From positions 17,420,295 to 17,484,294 of the forward strand of contig CM057002.1 of NCBI GenBank assembly GCA_029891345.1: 64,000 nt of DNA, read 5' to 3'. The notes under the pieces were generated by a model that did not search any database, was not told the DNA's origin, and saw nothing but the letters and a program-made list of their open reading frames with translations. The position numbers and the translations under genes were made by a program. The stretch comes from Dryococelus australis. Its lineage: Eukaryota > Arthropoda > Insecta > Phasmatodea > Phasmatidae. This document shows, piece by piece, positions 10,990 to 23,989 of this stretch; within the stretch, counting starts at the first letter, position 1, and every line of letters starts with the position of its first letter.

Positions 10990-12387
10990 TTAAGCTTAAT
11001 TTCAACATATCCGATTACATGCAAATTACCAGTAGTACCAACTCATCTGCGATTAAGCCTAATTTGAACACCAATCTCAAACTTAACCGTCTTCTACATA
11101 CTAATTGCAGCATTCTGATTAACGTTACCTTTATGTATAAGAATAGTCTTCCAACAAATTATGTCTTGCCATTGTACTTCAGACAAATCCGCAAATGTCG
11201 GATCTTTGGCATCATGAGCCTCCCTAAATAAACAGAATTCCAAAAGTCCACTACCAGCTTTAGTATTAATACCCTATATACCAAATCGGTGTATATTAGT
11301 CAAAAGAACGCAACTTTCTTCAACGATGGTAACCTTTCGACACCATGTAGTGTCGTGTTTATCAACATTATAGTTAACACGCCAAATATTACGGTACACA
11401 TTTCGTTAAAATAAGACTTTCTTGTGGGATGTTGTCTTCGTGGCAATTTGGACATTATCCCTAATGTTGCTCGCTTACTTTCGCAACATCAAACCTAAGG
11501 TTTGGTTGCAAGGCAAGATTTGGTCTACAGGGTATAACAGCTAAAACTCTAAGTAGACTTCGGGAGTTCTTGTTTTTTCCGTAAATGTCACAATGCAGAT
11601 AACCCTGTCTTAAGTGGATCCTCGTGATATAGTTTGTTGGAAGACAGATTCAGTAAATGAATGTGTTTTTAATCAGACAGCTGTAATTAGCATTCATTCA
11701 TTGTCTGTTCTGTTTTCTTGTAAGAAGATGAAGTTCAATCTTGGAGATGAAATTTCGATTTATAGGAAGTTAATTAGTACGACTGGAAATTTGCATATTC
11801 ATGGTCATGTAGAGCTTGTGCATAACGCACAAACGTCATCAATAAAGTTTGTTTGACCGAAATTGGTTAAGTGGTTTTCGTTTGATAGTGGCATGACCTC
11901 AACACCAGCGTCAGCATTAGCATACTGAATCTAACGTGGTGTGCCGCGTTCACCTATGTATAAGCTTGGGAGATAACATCTGCGATGTTTAAGTCCGTGA
12001 CCTTGAGAAAACAGCTAATCCTATCTCTCTGTTTCCGCTATGACTGATATCATGTCGTCCATGCCTCATGCGACCAGATCTATGTTATAGTTCGATTATA
12101 TATTATTAATTATTAGTGGCTGATAGGGAATGCTGGTTGACATATTTAATTAATAATATGGTGTTAGTGATGAGATCTCTGATTCTAGAAAATGTAACCT
12201 TGACTTAAGAGGCTTTAGAGAAAAAATTAATATACAATTTAAATATTGGTAATAATTTTTCGTAATATGTTAAAGTTATGATAGTAATGGAAATTTACCA
12301 TATTTCATAACTTTTTCGTTGTTAGTTTACTCAGAGTGTTCGTTTAAAGGGATATTCTAAAAATTTTAGCATTGGTTCTATGCAACT
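10990..12387. other. Unassigned AT-rich stretch
   Basis: Unique-looking sequence with short ORFs (for example 10977-11231 and 11614-11856) that show no recognised domain, signal peptide or conserved motif. No element ends recognised. Confidence 0.45.
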
Positions 12388-12388
12388 A

Positions 12389-12820
12389 TACGCTGTTCAC
12401 GATAAAGCGAGCCCTTTTTAAATCAACCTTAGAAAAATGTCACTGCCCCTGCCTGCATATATTTTAACGGGTGTCCTGAGTGTCAAGCGCCCGGTAAAGT
12501 TGGAAACGATTTGGGGGGGGGGGGGGGATACTTCCATAACTTAGTGTCGAATAAAGAGGGTTAGGTAACCATTTGTGATAATTAAAATTATTTCTTACTC
12601 TTTCTGTCCTTTTTAACGCCTCAGTGTGTAAAAATGAGCATATTTATAAAACATTTATTTTTCTAATAAATTCGCAGTTTCACTTGACCGACACGTGAAT
12701 AAAGTGATGAGTGCCATGGCAATGTTAAATTTACATAAGACGTAAGAATACACAACGTGCATGTGAGTAGATCTTAAGCAGAGCTTTCAAAAGTGCTCAT
12801 TTTACCGTGAGCAGTCTATA
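12389..12820. mobile_element. Long TA-type MITE, family B
   Basis: Ends CGCTGTTCACGATAAAGCGA and TCATTTTACCGTGAGCAGTC, about 430 bp apart, both next to TA. The inner word GCGCCCGGTAAAGTTGG and the TGAATAAAGTGATGA stretch are shared with the copies at 28252 and 55030. A G homopolymer near 12511-12528 lies inside. The TIRs have several mutations, so this is an older copy. Confidence 0.85.
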
Positions 12821-14010
12821 TAAGTAATTACGAAGAACACATCTCGAGTAATGGTCGGTAGGAATTATTTTTTGAGATATATTTAATTTTAAGTTGCGGG
12901 GATATAAGGGTTTTAACTAGATGCATATACAGTTTTGTTTTATGTGAATGACACACTACACGTAGTTACTTTCTGATGAACAGCAAACATTGTCTCTAAA
13001 TTTGATCTCGAGCTAAATTTGATCTCAATGCGGGATGGAGCTTTTCATTAGAGACATTTCGAAATATATTTTACATATGTCCACAAAGAATAGCAAGTAT
13101 ACATTTCTAAGCAGATATAATACACGATAAGATCATCATGTGGTTGGTAGAATACTGCTCGTATGAGTGTGTTGCGAATAGATGTGGAACTCTCGATTAT
13201 ATACGCCTGGAGAATAAAATGAATGCGCCAAACAACTACAATATAGTGGAATTTGAAATCAAATTTATAGGTGAATGGTTTGTAGGAGGTGAGATTGTTT
13301 TAGCACAACTATTTGTTATATCTATTGCTCTATACTAAATAGAATACCATGGGTGTGTACAGGTAGTGGGGGCGAGATGAATTTGATTATTTATAGCGAA
13401 TGCTCTGTACTAAATAGAGTGTCATGCATGTGGTTACAGGAGATGTAAAATGTTTGTCTATAGGAGGGGCGATGAAATAGAATAATTAATGGAAACTATA
13501 ATATTTCTGTCTATCTTCTGTAGTTATTACTTTAAAATATATGATGCGTACAACACAGGTATTAAATTATATTGATTTGCAATAGTTTGGGGTGGGAATG
13601 ATTTAAATTTCGGGAATTGGAAATATGTCACATCTTACCACTCTCACGAAAATCTCCTGTGCTATAGTATCATTTGTGTACACTAAGAGTAAATATTCTC
13701 TTCACTCACAGCGGTAATGTTTACACGTGCTTTAATGCGAGTGATAAAAGTTCAAAAATTGGTATGATGTATTAACTAATATTGCATGTTTTTGATAAGA
13801 AATTAGCGGTTTGATCGCTGCTCCGCTATAAACTTAAGCGTTATGTTTCCTGTGTTATGATATAGCAAGGGAATGCTGGAGGTAAAATTAGTTTGATAGT
13901 AACTTAATTAAGTTTCATACTTAACTAATTCGCATGTGTACGAAGTGTAAATGGGTGTTTCCAATTATCATTTTATGATAGAATTTAGGGGAAAATGATT
14001 GTGAGCAGGG
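12821..14010. other. Unassigned stretch with an imperfect duplication
   Basis: An imperfect direct duplication of about 80 bp occurs around 13325-13460: TGCTCTATACTAAATAGA and TGCTCTGTACTAAATAGA, each followed by a similar CATG-containing tail. No genes recognised. Confidence 0.4.
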
Positions 14011-14470
14011 TATACCGGGTGAGGCATTTAAATCAGGCCACCTTAATAAATCGGCCACTTGTAACGATAGAGGAAAATGTTTCAGACAAACGTTGTTTGG
14101 GGGAAAGGGGCCATTTTGTTACGTTAACAAATAGGCGTGTTGTAATCCGAGGGGTGACGGAAATATGGGGGTCAACTGCGGTATGTTAAATGTGACGATG
14201 TGTTTTAATGTTCACATTTATAGTACGTGTGACACATGTTTGCATTAATATTGTGATGAGCTGTTCAAAGGTGTGTAATAAAGTATGTCATCCCATTTAC
14301 AATACCGACGTTGACCCCCATAACTCCTTCACCCCTCGACGTAACACTAGACTCTTAACGTCACATTATAGCCCCTTTCACCCCAAATAACGTTTATCTG
14401 AACCATTTTCCTCTATCTTTACAAGTGGGCGATTTATTAAGGTAGCCTGTTTTAAATGCTTCACTCTGTA
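14011..14470. mobile_element. Long-armed inverted-repeat element (MITE-like)
   Basis: Two arms of about 180 bp are inverted copies. The left arm begins TACCGGGTGAGGCATTTAAA; the right arm, read on the minus strand, begins TACAGAGTGAAGCATTTAAA. Both continue with ACCTTAATAAATCG, ACTTGTAA, GATAGAGGAAAATG, AAACGTT and ATGGGGGTCAAC in the same order. By eye identity is about 80%. A loop of roughly 100 bp separates the arms. Non-coding; TA at the ends suggests a Tc1/mariner-like origin, but the superfamily is not proven. Confidence 0.8.
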
Positions 14471-16688
14471 TTTATTCAGCTCGCATATTTGATAACAGTT
14501 TACCTAAGCAAATAGGTATATGAGTTGGGATGAATATTCTATAATATCCCCATGCGAGATGGTAATTGTTTAACTATATTTGCATTGCAAAGGTAACTTG
14601 GTATAGTGTGTAGTATGTAAACATCCCGGCATTCGCCTGGAGTGATCTGTGAAATCATCGGTGGAAAAAGAAAGAAATGTGAATGTCTTGGATGCAAATC
14701 GAAGTTGCGTCCATCCGAAAACGGGTTTAAATATAGTATTTACTCTCACATGTTAGACTTGTAAACATAAACATTGTTTATTTCTTGTTTGTAAGATGTA
14801 TATAGAAAAATTTCCACTGACAAGTCAGCGCATTTGCCACATTTTAAGATTCAAAACAATACAACTTGACATAAAAATAATTCAAAATCAATTGCAATTA
14901 AAACCATTTAAACGTATGCTTGACGCATAATTAATTCTATGAAGATTTGCAGATAAAAACACGATAAAACCACAAGAAATGTTCAAAAATACTATGTAAA
15001 TATAATGACCGCAATTAAGACTCTTATAGGGAATATTAAAAACAATAACATATAAAGGGCCTAGTTTAGTATAATACAAAATACAAAGGCACAAAATACC
15101 CCATAAAAATGATATGACGATTCCAAAAGGCACGAGACCCAATTTCAAAAGTACAAATTATGCGTGCCAATATCAGTTATTTCATGCAACACCTGCGTGC
15201 ATATATTTAATGTATTGGGCGTGAGCCTAAATGTACTGCCCAAAGGTTAGACGTAATGACGTAACCACTAAGTTACAACCCAGAATGGGTGTCAAATAAG
15301 TGCAATATTCATTTTGCAAGAAAATTGAGGTTTTTTTCAATTTAAAACAATACGTGTCTCGTATGATATGCGCTAATCCTAAGCAACTTAATGTTACTTC
15401 CAAACTGTGCACACGAGTTTTTTGTTAACATGTGAATAAAAGGGCAATGGTTTCAAAATATTCAAGACTCTCAAACGGGCGACCACAAATGCTTTCAGAT
15501 GTTAAAAACATGTTTCAGTTTACAATACGAATGTAGATTTCTTAACATGTTTTTCCACAATATTCAGTGTAATAAACTTCGCTATAAGTGCACGTTGCAA
15601 TAAGGCACCGGAGCATAAATTATAACTTTAATTAAACACATAAATGCTTCCCCCATAAACTTCAATTAAAATGAATGCAAACCCGCGACCATCATGCCCA
15701 TCAAAGGGTGTTTACAAATAAAAGTACACTTTAAAATTACAGTTGACCCGTATGATTAGACCAATTTACGGCGGCACCATTATTAAATTATTAAGGCCGA
15801 ACAAAACGCCGTAATTACTAAAAAAAATCCTATTAAATCTAAAATACAAAGACGTGGACACCTTTAAAAGAAGACGTTCTTCTTATACGAGGCAAAGTGT
15901 GGACAGCGTAAACAGCTGTTAACCTTGAGGCCGGGCCAGTCAAACAGGACAGCGGCGATCATTGCAAAACCTTTGAAAATAATACTTAAATTTGTAAGGT
16001 GTCATTCCAATAGCATACCACTCAAAATCCTACTACTACAGCCGCTCACCACCAAAACTAGCCACTTGCTACTGCACGAAAGTTACTAAAAAAAATCCAA
16101 CACTCATATTACTTGTACACTGCCCAACACTCACCGTATTTTACAGTCGTTTCTCACAATTCTTAGTGCTCACAAAATTATAAATCCAAAAGAAAACTAT
16201 TTCAATGCTTTAGCACAGGATTTACATTTTTCAAGAGACGTCAATCTCCATAACGTTCGCTACGTAGTTTGGCGAAGAGGTGCAGTGCTGGCGTAGTTGC
16301 CGTCGTCGGAAGAAGTGTTCATTAAATCAAGAGGGTCGCAGCTCAAAATCTTACCAGTAATAACATGACCTCTTTTGACCAATATAAATCTAGTGACGTG
16401 CCGGGTAGGGTACAAGGGGGCGGGGAAGAGAAAGGAGAACGGAAGGGTAACCAGGTTGGTCTTGGAGAATGTCTCTGCGCTCTATAAACGGTGGCTAACA
16501 TTGGAACTACGGCGAATGCAACCCCCCGCCCAAAGCAACCCTAACTTGAAGAAAACTTACAAGTCCAAAAGTTCCCTGCTCTGGTAACCCTGGCACAACG
16601 GTAACAAACACATACAGGTGGAGAACGCTCAATTAGTAGAACATCATCAGTAGAACACTGCTCTTCGAGTGAAGTCATAGTCGGTACA
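14471..16688. other. Unassigned stretch
   Basis: AT-rich, without recognised genes. A G-rich patch with GGGGGCGGGGAAGAG near 16417-16431 and TGACGTG near 16396 could be promoter-like but is weak. An upstream LTR for the following retroelement could lie here; I could not delimit one. Confidence 0.35.
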
Positions 16689-18051
16689 TCCCAGAAGTAT
16701 AATCAGCCTAAATCAATTAACAATCGTAAAGTGCCTGAGCAGCATCGTACTTCATCAGGTAGTTTCTTTGTTAGGTCCCATACAGAAAAGTATTGTCTTT
16801 GTAAGGGTGTTCATACCATCCACAGATGCTCTGAATTTGTGCAATAGGACCCTCAGGCATATTTTTCAATGGCAAAAGACAAATGATTATGTATAAACTG
16901 CCTTCAAGCCACTCACTAAGTGAAGAGTTGCCCATCTAACAAATCTTGACGATTTTGCAATGCTCGTCATAACACGATGCTGCGTTTCCCATCAGATAAA
17001 CCCACTACCGCAGCGGCACAGTCAGCACAGGACGGAGTGCCTGTTGATACATCTTCAAATAAGGACAGCACCCTTCTGCTGAAATGTTATACACAGCTGT
17101 TGCCAATTTTCAGGATGTTTGTGGAAATTGCCAGCCTGTTAGAGTTCTGCTTGACTCCGGATGCCAATCCAATTTCATTGCTGAATTATGCCTGTCTCGA
17201 TTTGGTATCAAGCCTCGAAACTTATCAATTCCACTTTATGGGCTTTCCCACGCCCTACTGACTAGTGCGAAAGGTGTTGCCTCGTATATCATAACAACTA
17301 GCGGAAGGAAGGGGCCACGTCTGCTCATTGAGGCCCTAGTTTTGCCACAAATTACTCAGATATTCCTTCGACATTTCTTAAGCCAGATGCTTGGAAACAT
17401 AGACTGAGAGAAAATTGAATAAGATATTTGTTTGAATATGGCAAAATATATATTTAGTAGCCCTAAGAAAATATAGTGTTGAGTGAACAAAATTTGAAAA
17501 GCAACAAAATTACTTTTGTTCATGTAACAAAATATGTGTTTGAATAAACAAAATCCCTGTGTTGGGCTGAAAAAAATTAGACTGTCAACTAAATATTTTA
17601 TTGAATCAACTGTATAAATTTGTTTGGCCACTCATTTGACTGCCTTTGTGCGAAAATACAGCTCGAGAGTTTGTTTGTATTTTATGTGACAATTACTATA
17701 ATAACAGAGTTTGTTAGTGCATCTATTGATGCTTTACAATCGTATAAACACAATAATAAAACAATGCAACAAGAAACTAACCAGCAAAGCTGTAAAACTT
17801 GAAGTATTGCTTTCCACATGTTGCCCAATATTTGCAGTATATCTATTTAAAAGCTTTCCGGCGTCATCAGTTGCCACACATTCCAGAAATACTCTGAGGA
17901 AAAACTGTGCAGGCCTGGCCTTCGGGATTATCAAAATCGGCCTGAATGTCCCCCATAAATGTTCTGGAAATCCTCTTTGGAAAAACGGCGCAGTTCACGT
18001 TCAGAGCTGAAAATGGCATCATCAGACGATGTGTTGGGTGTTATCGGGTGT

Positions 18052-20020
18052 TCAGTTGTGACAAAGACATTGAAACAGAGTTTCATTTATTATTTTCTCA
18101 GCGACCAGCATTTGGTGTTTTGGGAGGATGCATAATTTTATAGCTACAGATTTTCCAAACACATAGAAACGATCATCTGCGACAGAAGGATTTTTGAAAT
18201 GTTCCTTGATCGTTAAAAGAACCTCATTGGTGAGAGAATCTTGTTCTGCTGCCTGTGTATTACATTTGTTGGGTCGACGATTGCGGTTACTCATCCCAGC
18301 CGGTTGCTCTGAAATAGGACTGTCTAGTGGTGAAGGTTCCGATAAAACAGTATTTTCATTGTTGGCATTATCGTGTGCAGCTCCATTATGTACAGAGTGT
18401 TCCTGAAATAATATTCCGAATACATTAATGTATATTGTAACTACTTCTAGTCTCGAACTTTGATTCATTACTAACCAGTCCGTTTAAACTATTAACTCGT
18501 GAACTATTTGTGGCGTAATGCCGCTTGTATACATATTGTATGTCTATTGCTTACAATTACAAAGGACGGCACAGCATGGTTCTACTGGCAACAGTTGATG
18601 CTAACTTTCAGTTCGTCATGTGCGATTTTGGTACAAATGGCAGGATTTTAGATGGCAGTGTTTTAAAGAACAAGGTTCTTTGGAAGACTTGAAAACAACC
18701 AGTTAAACATTCCCAGAGAAGATACAATCAGGAACTCGTCTACCGCTATGCCTTGTGTATTTGTTGTGGGCGATGCTTTGACGTTACGGGTAGATATGAT
18801 GAAACTTTTCAGACAACAGAGCTCATTTCCCTTGAACGTAGAGTAAATAATTACCGAGTATCACGAGCCAAACACATTGGTAAAAATGTATTTGGCATTC
18901 TGGCGTCACGCTTTCGAATAGTTAATACAGCAATAAACCTACATCCCAAAAACATCGAACCCATTATTATGGCCACTTGTGTATTGCACACATTTTTAAT
19001 GAAATCTGTACATATTTTGTATTCACCCGCGGGATGTTTTGATAGGGAAATTACAGATGGTGGGATTATAAATGTAGGATACGATACTGAGAATACTCAT
19101 GTGTTAGGGCTGAGCCGAAATAATCCTGGCAACACACCCTGTACAGCTAAAATGTGAGGAGCAATTTTATGCATTATTTTGTGAATGAGGACCAGGTTCC
19201 TAGGCAACTTAATTTCATTTGAGCTTCAGTGACATCATACTTTGTAAACAAAGGGTTTCGTATACTACATACATAAACTATATCTAGGCCATACTTTTAA
19301 GCACGGCACATGATCCATACGTAACCTGTATACTGTGTTTAAACAAATACGTGCTCTCGAACTTATTCAATGTGTTTTCCTGGAATCCCCAAAACCAATT
19401 TTGATCCCCCTAACCCTATCCAACGTTAAAATACTGAAACATGTATTTACCTCACTGCCAGTGTTGTCTTCGTCATCATCACTGTCTATGTTGCTCCGAG
19501 GACGTCTAGGAGCGTCTTGATCCTCTAGAAACCTAACGAACAGCAGACAAACAGAAATAATAACCAGCAAAAGTAACGTCTATAAATGACATTGCGAGCT
19601 TAACTATTACTACATATCCTTGTCAGATGGTGTGGTGTTTTTATCATCTATCCATATAGACATGGATACAGTATAAGTACAGAATAGCACTATTTACATC
19701 CAATTCTGAAAAGAAAATAAAAGTCACTCACTTTAATAAACTGAAGTACCACAACTTCGGTTCGTATATTTAGCCACTACCTGCTCCCGGCTTCCGTGAG
19801 TCATTCAATTTTTTGGTCTCCTTCCTGTATGCACTTCTGATGTTAATTTTTTTACAACAGTCTCTCTTATAGCATTCGGCTCAATGAGTTTTAATATCGT
19901 AATTAAACGTGAGTAGGCAGCTTCTTTTTTCGTTCTGTCATGGTAATAATTACTTCTGACCAGCCAAAGGCATTATTCAGATTCGTACGTTTTGATAAAG
20001 TATTCAAGAACTTCGCGAGA
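18052..20020 (-). pseudogene. Harbinger-associated MADF DNA-binding protein gene, three exons, broken
   Basis: In Harbinger elements a Myb/SANT-like (MADF) protein partners the transposase in DNA binding and nuclear import. Exon 1 (about 20020-19732) encodes a MADF-like region: EVLEYFIKTYESE, CLWLVRSNYYHDRTKKEAAY, IEPNAIRETVVKK, RSAYRKETKKLNDSRKPGAG and YEPKLWYFSLL. Exon 2 (19532-19451) encodes FLEDQDAPRRPRSNIDSDDD and more acidic sequence. Exon 3 (18402-18052) ends with a BESS-like tail, RFYVFGKSVAIKL, LPKHQMLVAEKIINETLF. Splice sites are GTGAGT and TTCGTTAG for intron 1, GTAAAT and TTATTTCAG for intron 2, and the frame is kept across both. Exon 1 has in-frame stops after YESE and before YEPKL, and a frameshift near the RSAY segment. 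The start codon is not determined. Confidence 0.8.
18537..19157 (+). pseudogene. Harbinger (DDE_Tnp_4) transposase, C-terminal part, broken
   Basis: The nuclease of PIF/Harbinger elements. Near 18537-18700 the plus strand encodes YNYKGRHSMVLLATVDANFQ then FVMCDFGTNGRILDGSVLKN; the Asp of CDFG is the expected second catalytic residue. Around 18750-18830 a second frame gives PCVFVVGDALTL. From 18840 a third frame gives NNYRVSRAKHIGKNVFGILA then SRFRIV and a CVLHTFL stretch, the conserved C-terminal block. In this block the usual catalytic Glu of the EN-FGIL motif is Lys. The N-terminal half and first catalytic Asp are not found. It lies inside intron 2 of the MADF gene on the opposite strand. 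Confidence 0.85.
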
Positions 20021-23000
20021 TATGATTCGCCAGGTGGCAGCAACTGAACTGTATTGGTCACGCCGGTGGCACCCACACACATACACACACACGCACAGTT
20101 CGGCCTGCGCAGTCCAGAACTGAGCAGGCTTAACTGATCGTTTTTCCATTCTTCTCCGGCGGCCTGTACAGTCCATCATGACTGAGCAGTTCTTTACCAC
20201 ACACCCTGCATATATTCCGAAGACCAGGCCTGCACAGTTTTTCCTCAGAGGATTTCCGGAACGTGTGTGAAGCCCTTAAAACGTAGCGCTGGACGCAGGT
20301 GATCTAAGTTCGAAACTAGGTCGAACTTATAATATTTTTTATATCGGCCCAAACTGTTTAATGTACATGTAGCCAAGCAAATATTTAGTAGTTGTATTAA
20401 CCAAGCCTTACAGTTTGGGCAGCCAAATGAGAACAACAAAATAATTTGGTTTCAGCAATAAAATATTTCATTGCCCCTATACAAACAAATAATTTGGTTG
20501 CACCAAACAAATCTTGTTTGATTCAACAAAACATTATTCTCAGTGTGTCAATTGCCATTGATAGGTTGCTAGGTTGGGTGCTAATGGTACGTGCCCAGAT
20601 TAACACAGATTTGCAGCCAGGTATTTCGTCCTACTTCATTTCAAATGTAATGCAGACCACTTTGGATGAAGCGTTGAAAATTTTTTGGAAATTGAAGAAC
20701 TGCCTGCGGTCCCAATACCACCAGCCCCAGAAGATGTGTTATGTGAAAATATGTTCATTAAAGGCTGCACTCTAGCTGACACAGGGTATCAGTACCAATT
20801 GAATCTCCCGAGCCAATATTGGGAGATTCAGCCTCTTTTCCTCTGCATCGTTTTCACCCTTTAGAGAGCCGGCTGAGAAAACAACCAGAGGTGAAGGCAG
20901 ATTTAATTGCCTTCATGTTAGACTACCTGGCAAGTGTGAACGCATAGTATATTCCACACCATTGCGTGCAAAGGTCAGGCCACACTACCGCCAAGCTACG
21001 CATAGTGTTTGATGCTTCGTCAAAAACAGACTTGGGTGTGTCTCGTAATGATGTTCTTTTAACTGGTTCGAAGTTGTAGACAGACATTGTACTGGTTTGC
21101 TTAATTTCCGAATTACACACATTGTTTTCACTGCAGATATTATACAAATGTATCGACAGTTCATGGTACATCCCGAGCATCATGACTATCAACGAATCTT
21201 GTGGAGAGAGTCAGAGGAGTAATCAGTTGAGATTTATCGGTTTAACACTGTCACAGGGTTTGCTCACCTCCATACTTAGCATTAGGACACTGAGACAGGT
21301 GGCACAATATGAGTTGAGTAATTTTCCTGATGCTTCTAAAACACTTATAACGATCACATATGTCGATGATGTGGTTACTGGTGCCAATGACCTAGCCACT
21401 ACCCTCAAACTTAGACGAGACCTTTAGAAACTGCTGCATTATGGGGGGTTTCAGCTTCGAAAATTCTCAAAAAAAAAAAATCCAGCCTTGCTTGAAGACT
21501 TGTCACCCCAAGGTGTCCAGTATTATGGTGAAACATATTCTTTTGGCGAAGACTCCTGCAATAAGTTATTAGGCTTATGCTGGAACCCCAACACTGATGC
21601 CTTCTCATATAACTTGCAACCCAATCCTTCAGTGTACACAAAATGAGGCATTTTATCAGATATTGCCAGAATATTTGACCCATTGGGATGGCTTGCACCA
21701 TTGACATTATTTACAGAACACCTTATCCAGTTACTCTGGTTTGCTCAAATAGTATGGGATTCCCAAACTCCGCCTGATAAAAGTGCCAAATGGAACAAGA
21801 TTCGAACAGAGTTACCTCGCTGCTCAGCCATCTCTGTTCAGTGTTGCATCGCCCACAACCTCTCAGATGCCACTTTTGAATTGCATGGTTTCGCTGACAG
21901 TTCGGAGAAAGGCTACACTCTTGGTGTGTATCTTCGAGCTATATCTAAGCATGGTATATGACCACCACTCATTTACTATTGGCTAAAACTAGGGTAGCTC
22001 CATTGAAGCGAGTTACTCTTTCAGGTTATAATTGCGTGTCACTGATTTGCTTTCTAGATGTTTACATTTGCTGCTCGACACCCTTACACCTGTCTTACAT
22101 TTAGACAGTATATATGCTTGGTCTGCCTCATCTGTTGCACTGTCCTGGATAAAGATGTCCCCTCATGTTTGGAAGACATTTGTCGCAAACCAGGTGACTC
22201 AGATACAAGAATGCACCACGGTAGACTGGCGGCATCAAGTGGCAAATGAAGATAACCTTACTGATTGTGCTTCTCGAGACCTTGCACTAGGACAGCTAAG
22301 AGACCACCCACTTTGGTGGTCTTGACTGTCGTGGTTGCATCAACCAAAGAGCGAATGGCCGCAGAGCAATCATGTCATTCACAGAACCCACTGTTAATAA
22401 TGAATGCAATATCCTTGTTATGTCAGCAATCTTAGAAAAGTAATGTCTTTTGGAAACTTTTCTCCAAGTTAAAAATGTTTAAATGAATTGTTGCCATTTG
22501 TGTTCGAGTTACGAAAAATGTTCATCCGAGATAAACTCACATTACGACCAAGTCTTGTCTGATGAAATGCAGCAAGTATGAATTATCCTTATCAAGGCTA
22601 CACAGAACCAGGCATTCGCAGATGAAATGCAAAGATTGGCTGACCAGCAATTCTGCTCACCTGCCACAGCAAAATTATCTCCTTTTGTCGATGCAGAGGG
22701 AATCCTTAATGTAGGCGACAGACTTCATCATTCAGACCTAGCGTATGATGAAAAAGCCTTCCAGCCAGTAGAGTATGTCAAGCTAGCCCTACCTCACCTC
22801 TTGTGTTAATTACGCTGTGCCAATCCCAATTGCTATGGCGCAAAAAGAAAACCTCGCATACTGCAGGCATACATTCGTCTTTTCGTATGCTTTGCCACAA
22901 AGGCAGTGCACTGGGAGTTTGCTTCTGATTTGTCGACTGAGACCTTTCTTACTGCATTCAGGCATTTCATTACATGTCGTAGACAGTGTACTCACTTGCA

Positions 23001-23989
23001 CAATGACTGTTGTACACAATTTGAAGGGGCTAATCCTCACTCATCAAAGCTGCAAGGGTTCTTGGCTGACAACAAGTGTCTTACTGACAAGTTAGTGAAA
23101 GACAAGATAACTTGGCATTTTAATTCGCCATCAGCCCCACACTTTGCAGGACTCTGCGAGGCAGGGATAAAATCTACTAAGTCTGTGTTGAGCAAAGTGG
23201 TGGGCAGTCATCTACTGTCGTATGAGGAAGTGTCCACGGTGCTGACTCAAATTGAAGCTATACTTAACTCTAGACCACTCTGTGCCATTTCCCGTGACCC
23301 AAATGACTTATCTGCCCTGACTCCTAGTCTTTCTTTGTCTCTTGGTCCTTCTCAAGTGTTACTAGAACAATACTTCACCAAGGAACCTACAAACTGATTG
23401 AACAGGTGGTCACTAATTCAACAAATTCATCAGTCTTTCTGAAAACGCTGATATACTGGATATCTGCAACAGCTTCAGCCCAGGGATAAACGGCTGAAGA
23501 ACAATGACACCCAGAAAATTGGCAAATTGGTCTTTAATTAGGGATAACAACCTTCACCCCTCCGCTGGCAACTTGGGTGCATCACTGAGATACTACCTGG
23601 GTCAGATGGCATTGTGCGAGTTGCCCAGGTCCTCACTCAACATGGAGTCCTCACTCATCACGCAGTCAAGTTGTGTCCACTACCAGTTAATAAGTTTGAA
23701 GTGTGCTCACTTCAAGGTGGGCAGGATGTTTAGACCTGTGTATTTCGTGTGGTACGTATTATAGACAAACTTTTAAATTTGTTTTGCCCACTCACTCTTT
23801 GAGGACGCCGTCTTGTTCGGCATATTAACCAAACAGACAAATTAACAAAAAAGCGTTATTTGTGCGCAATATGGCGTCCATTCTCGTCGTCCGATGCCCA
23901 GACAGTAATTGTTTTGCAAATTCTCTCATTCTTACACCTATACGAATAAAAAAGAACAGATACTAAAATTAATAATTACACTACACTAT

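Larger units (their letters stand above)
17408..20548. mobile_element. PIF/Harbinger DNA transposon inserted in the BEL/Pao fossil
   Basis: An approximately 3.1-kb insertion between the protease and RT parts of the retroelement. Outer ends read CTGAGAGAAAATTGAATAAG on the left and, on the minus strand, CTGAGAATAATG on the right. Both subterminal zones are full of AACAAAAT-type words. A second, inner inverted pair at about 17875-17933 and 20216-20268 shares AGGAAAAACTGTGCAGGCCT. It carries a MADF-type gene (minus) and a fragment of Harbinger transposase (plus), the two-gene set of this superfamily. I did not find a clear 3-bp target duplication. Both genes are damaged, so it is dead. Confidence 0.8.
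16690..23760 (+). mobile_element. BEL/Pao LTR-retrotransposon fossil (internal region)
   Basis: A decayed retroelement in plus orientation. Recognisable parts in order: gag zinc-knuckle region (about 16790-16975); aspartic protease with an LLDSG-type active site (about 17100-17400); reverse transcriptase with YVDD (about 20560-21700, YVDD near 21360); the following RNase H/A17-type region (21700-22330); and integrase (about 22600-23400), with the zinc-binding region first and an ILNSRPL-type stretch near its end. Domain order and these motifs fit BEL/Pao rather than Gypsy. A Harbinger transposon (17408-20548) sits inside it. LTRs could not be delimited. It carries many breaks, well over ten, and looks old and inactive. 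Confidence 0.85.

Noticed and set aside
15795-23822. GCCGAACAAAACGCCGT near 15795 and ACGCCGTCTTGTTCGGC near 23806 as terminal repeats of the BEL/Pao element
   Set aside because: The similarity is short and inverted, whereas LTRs must be direct repeats; the flanking bases do not align.
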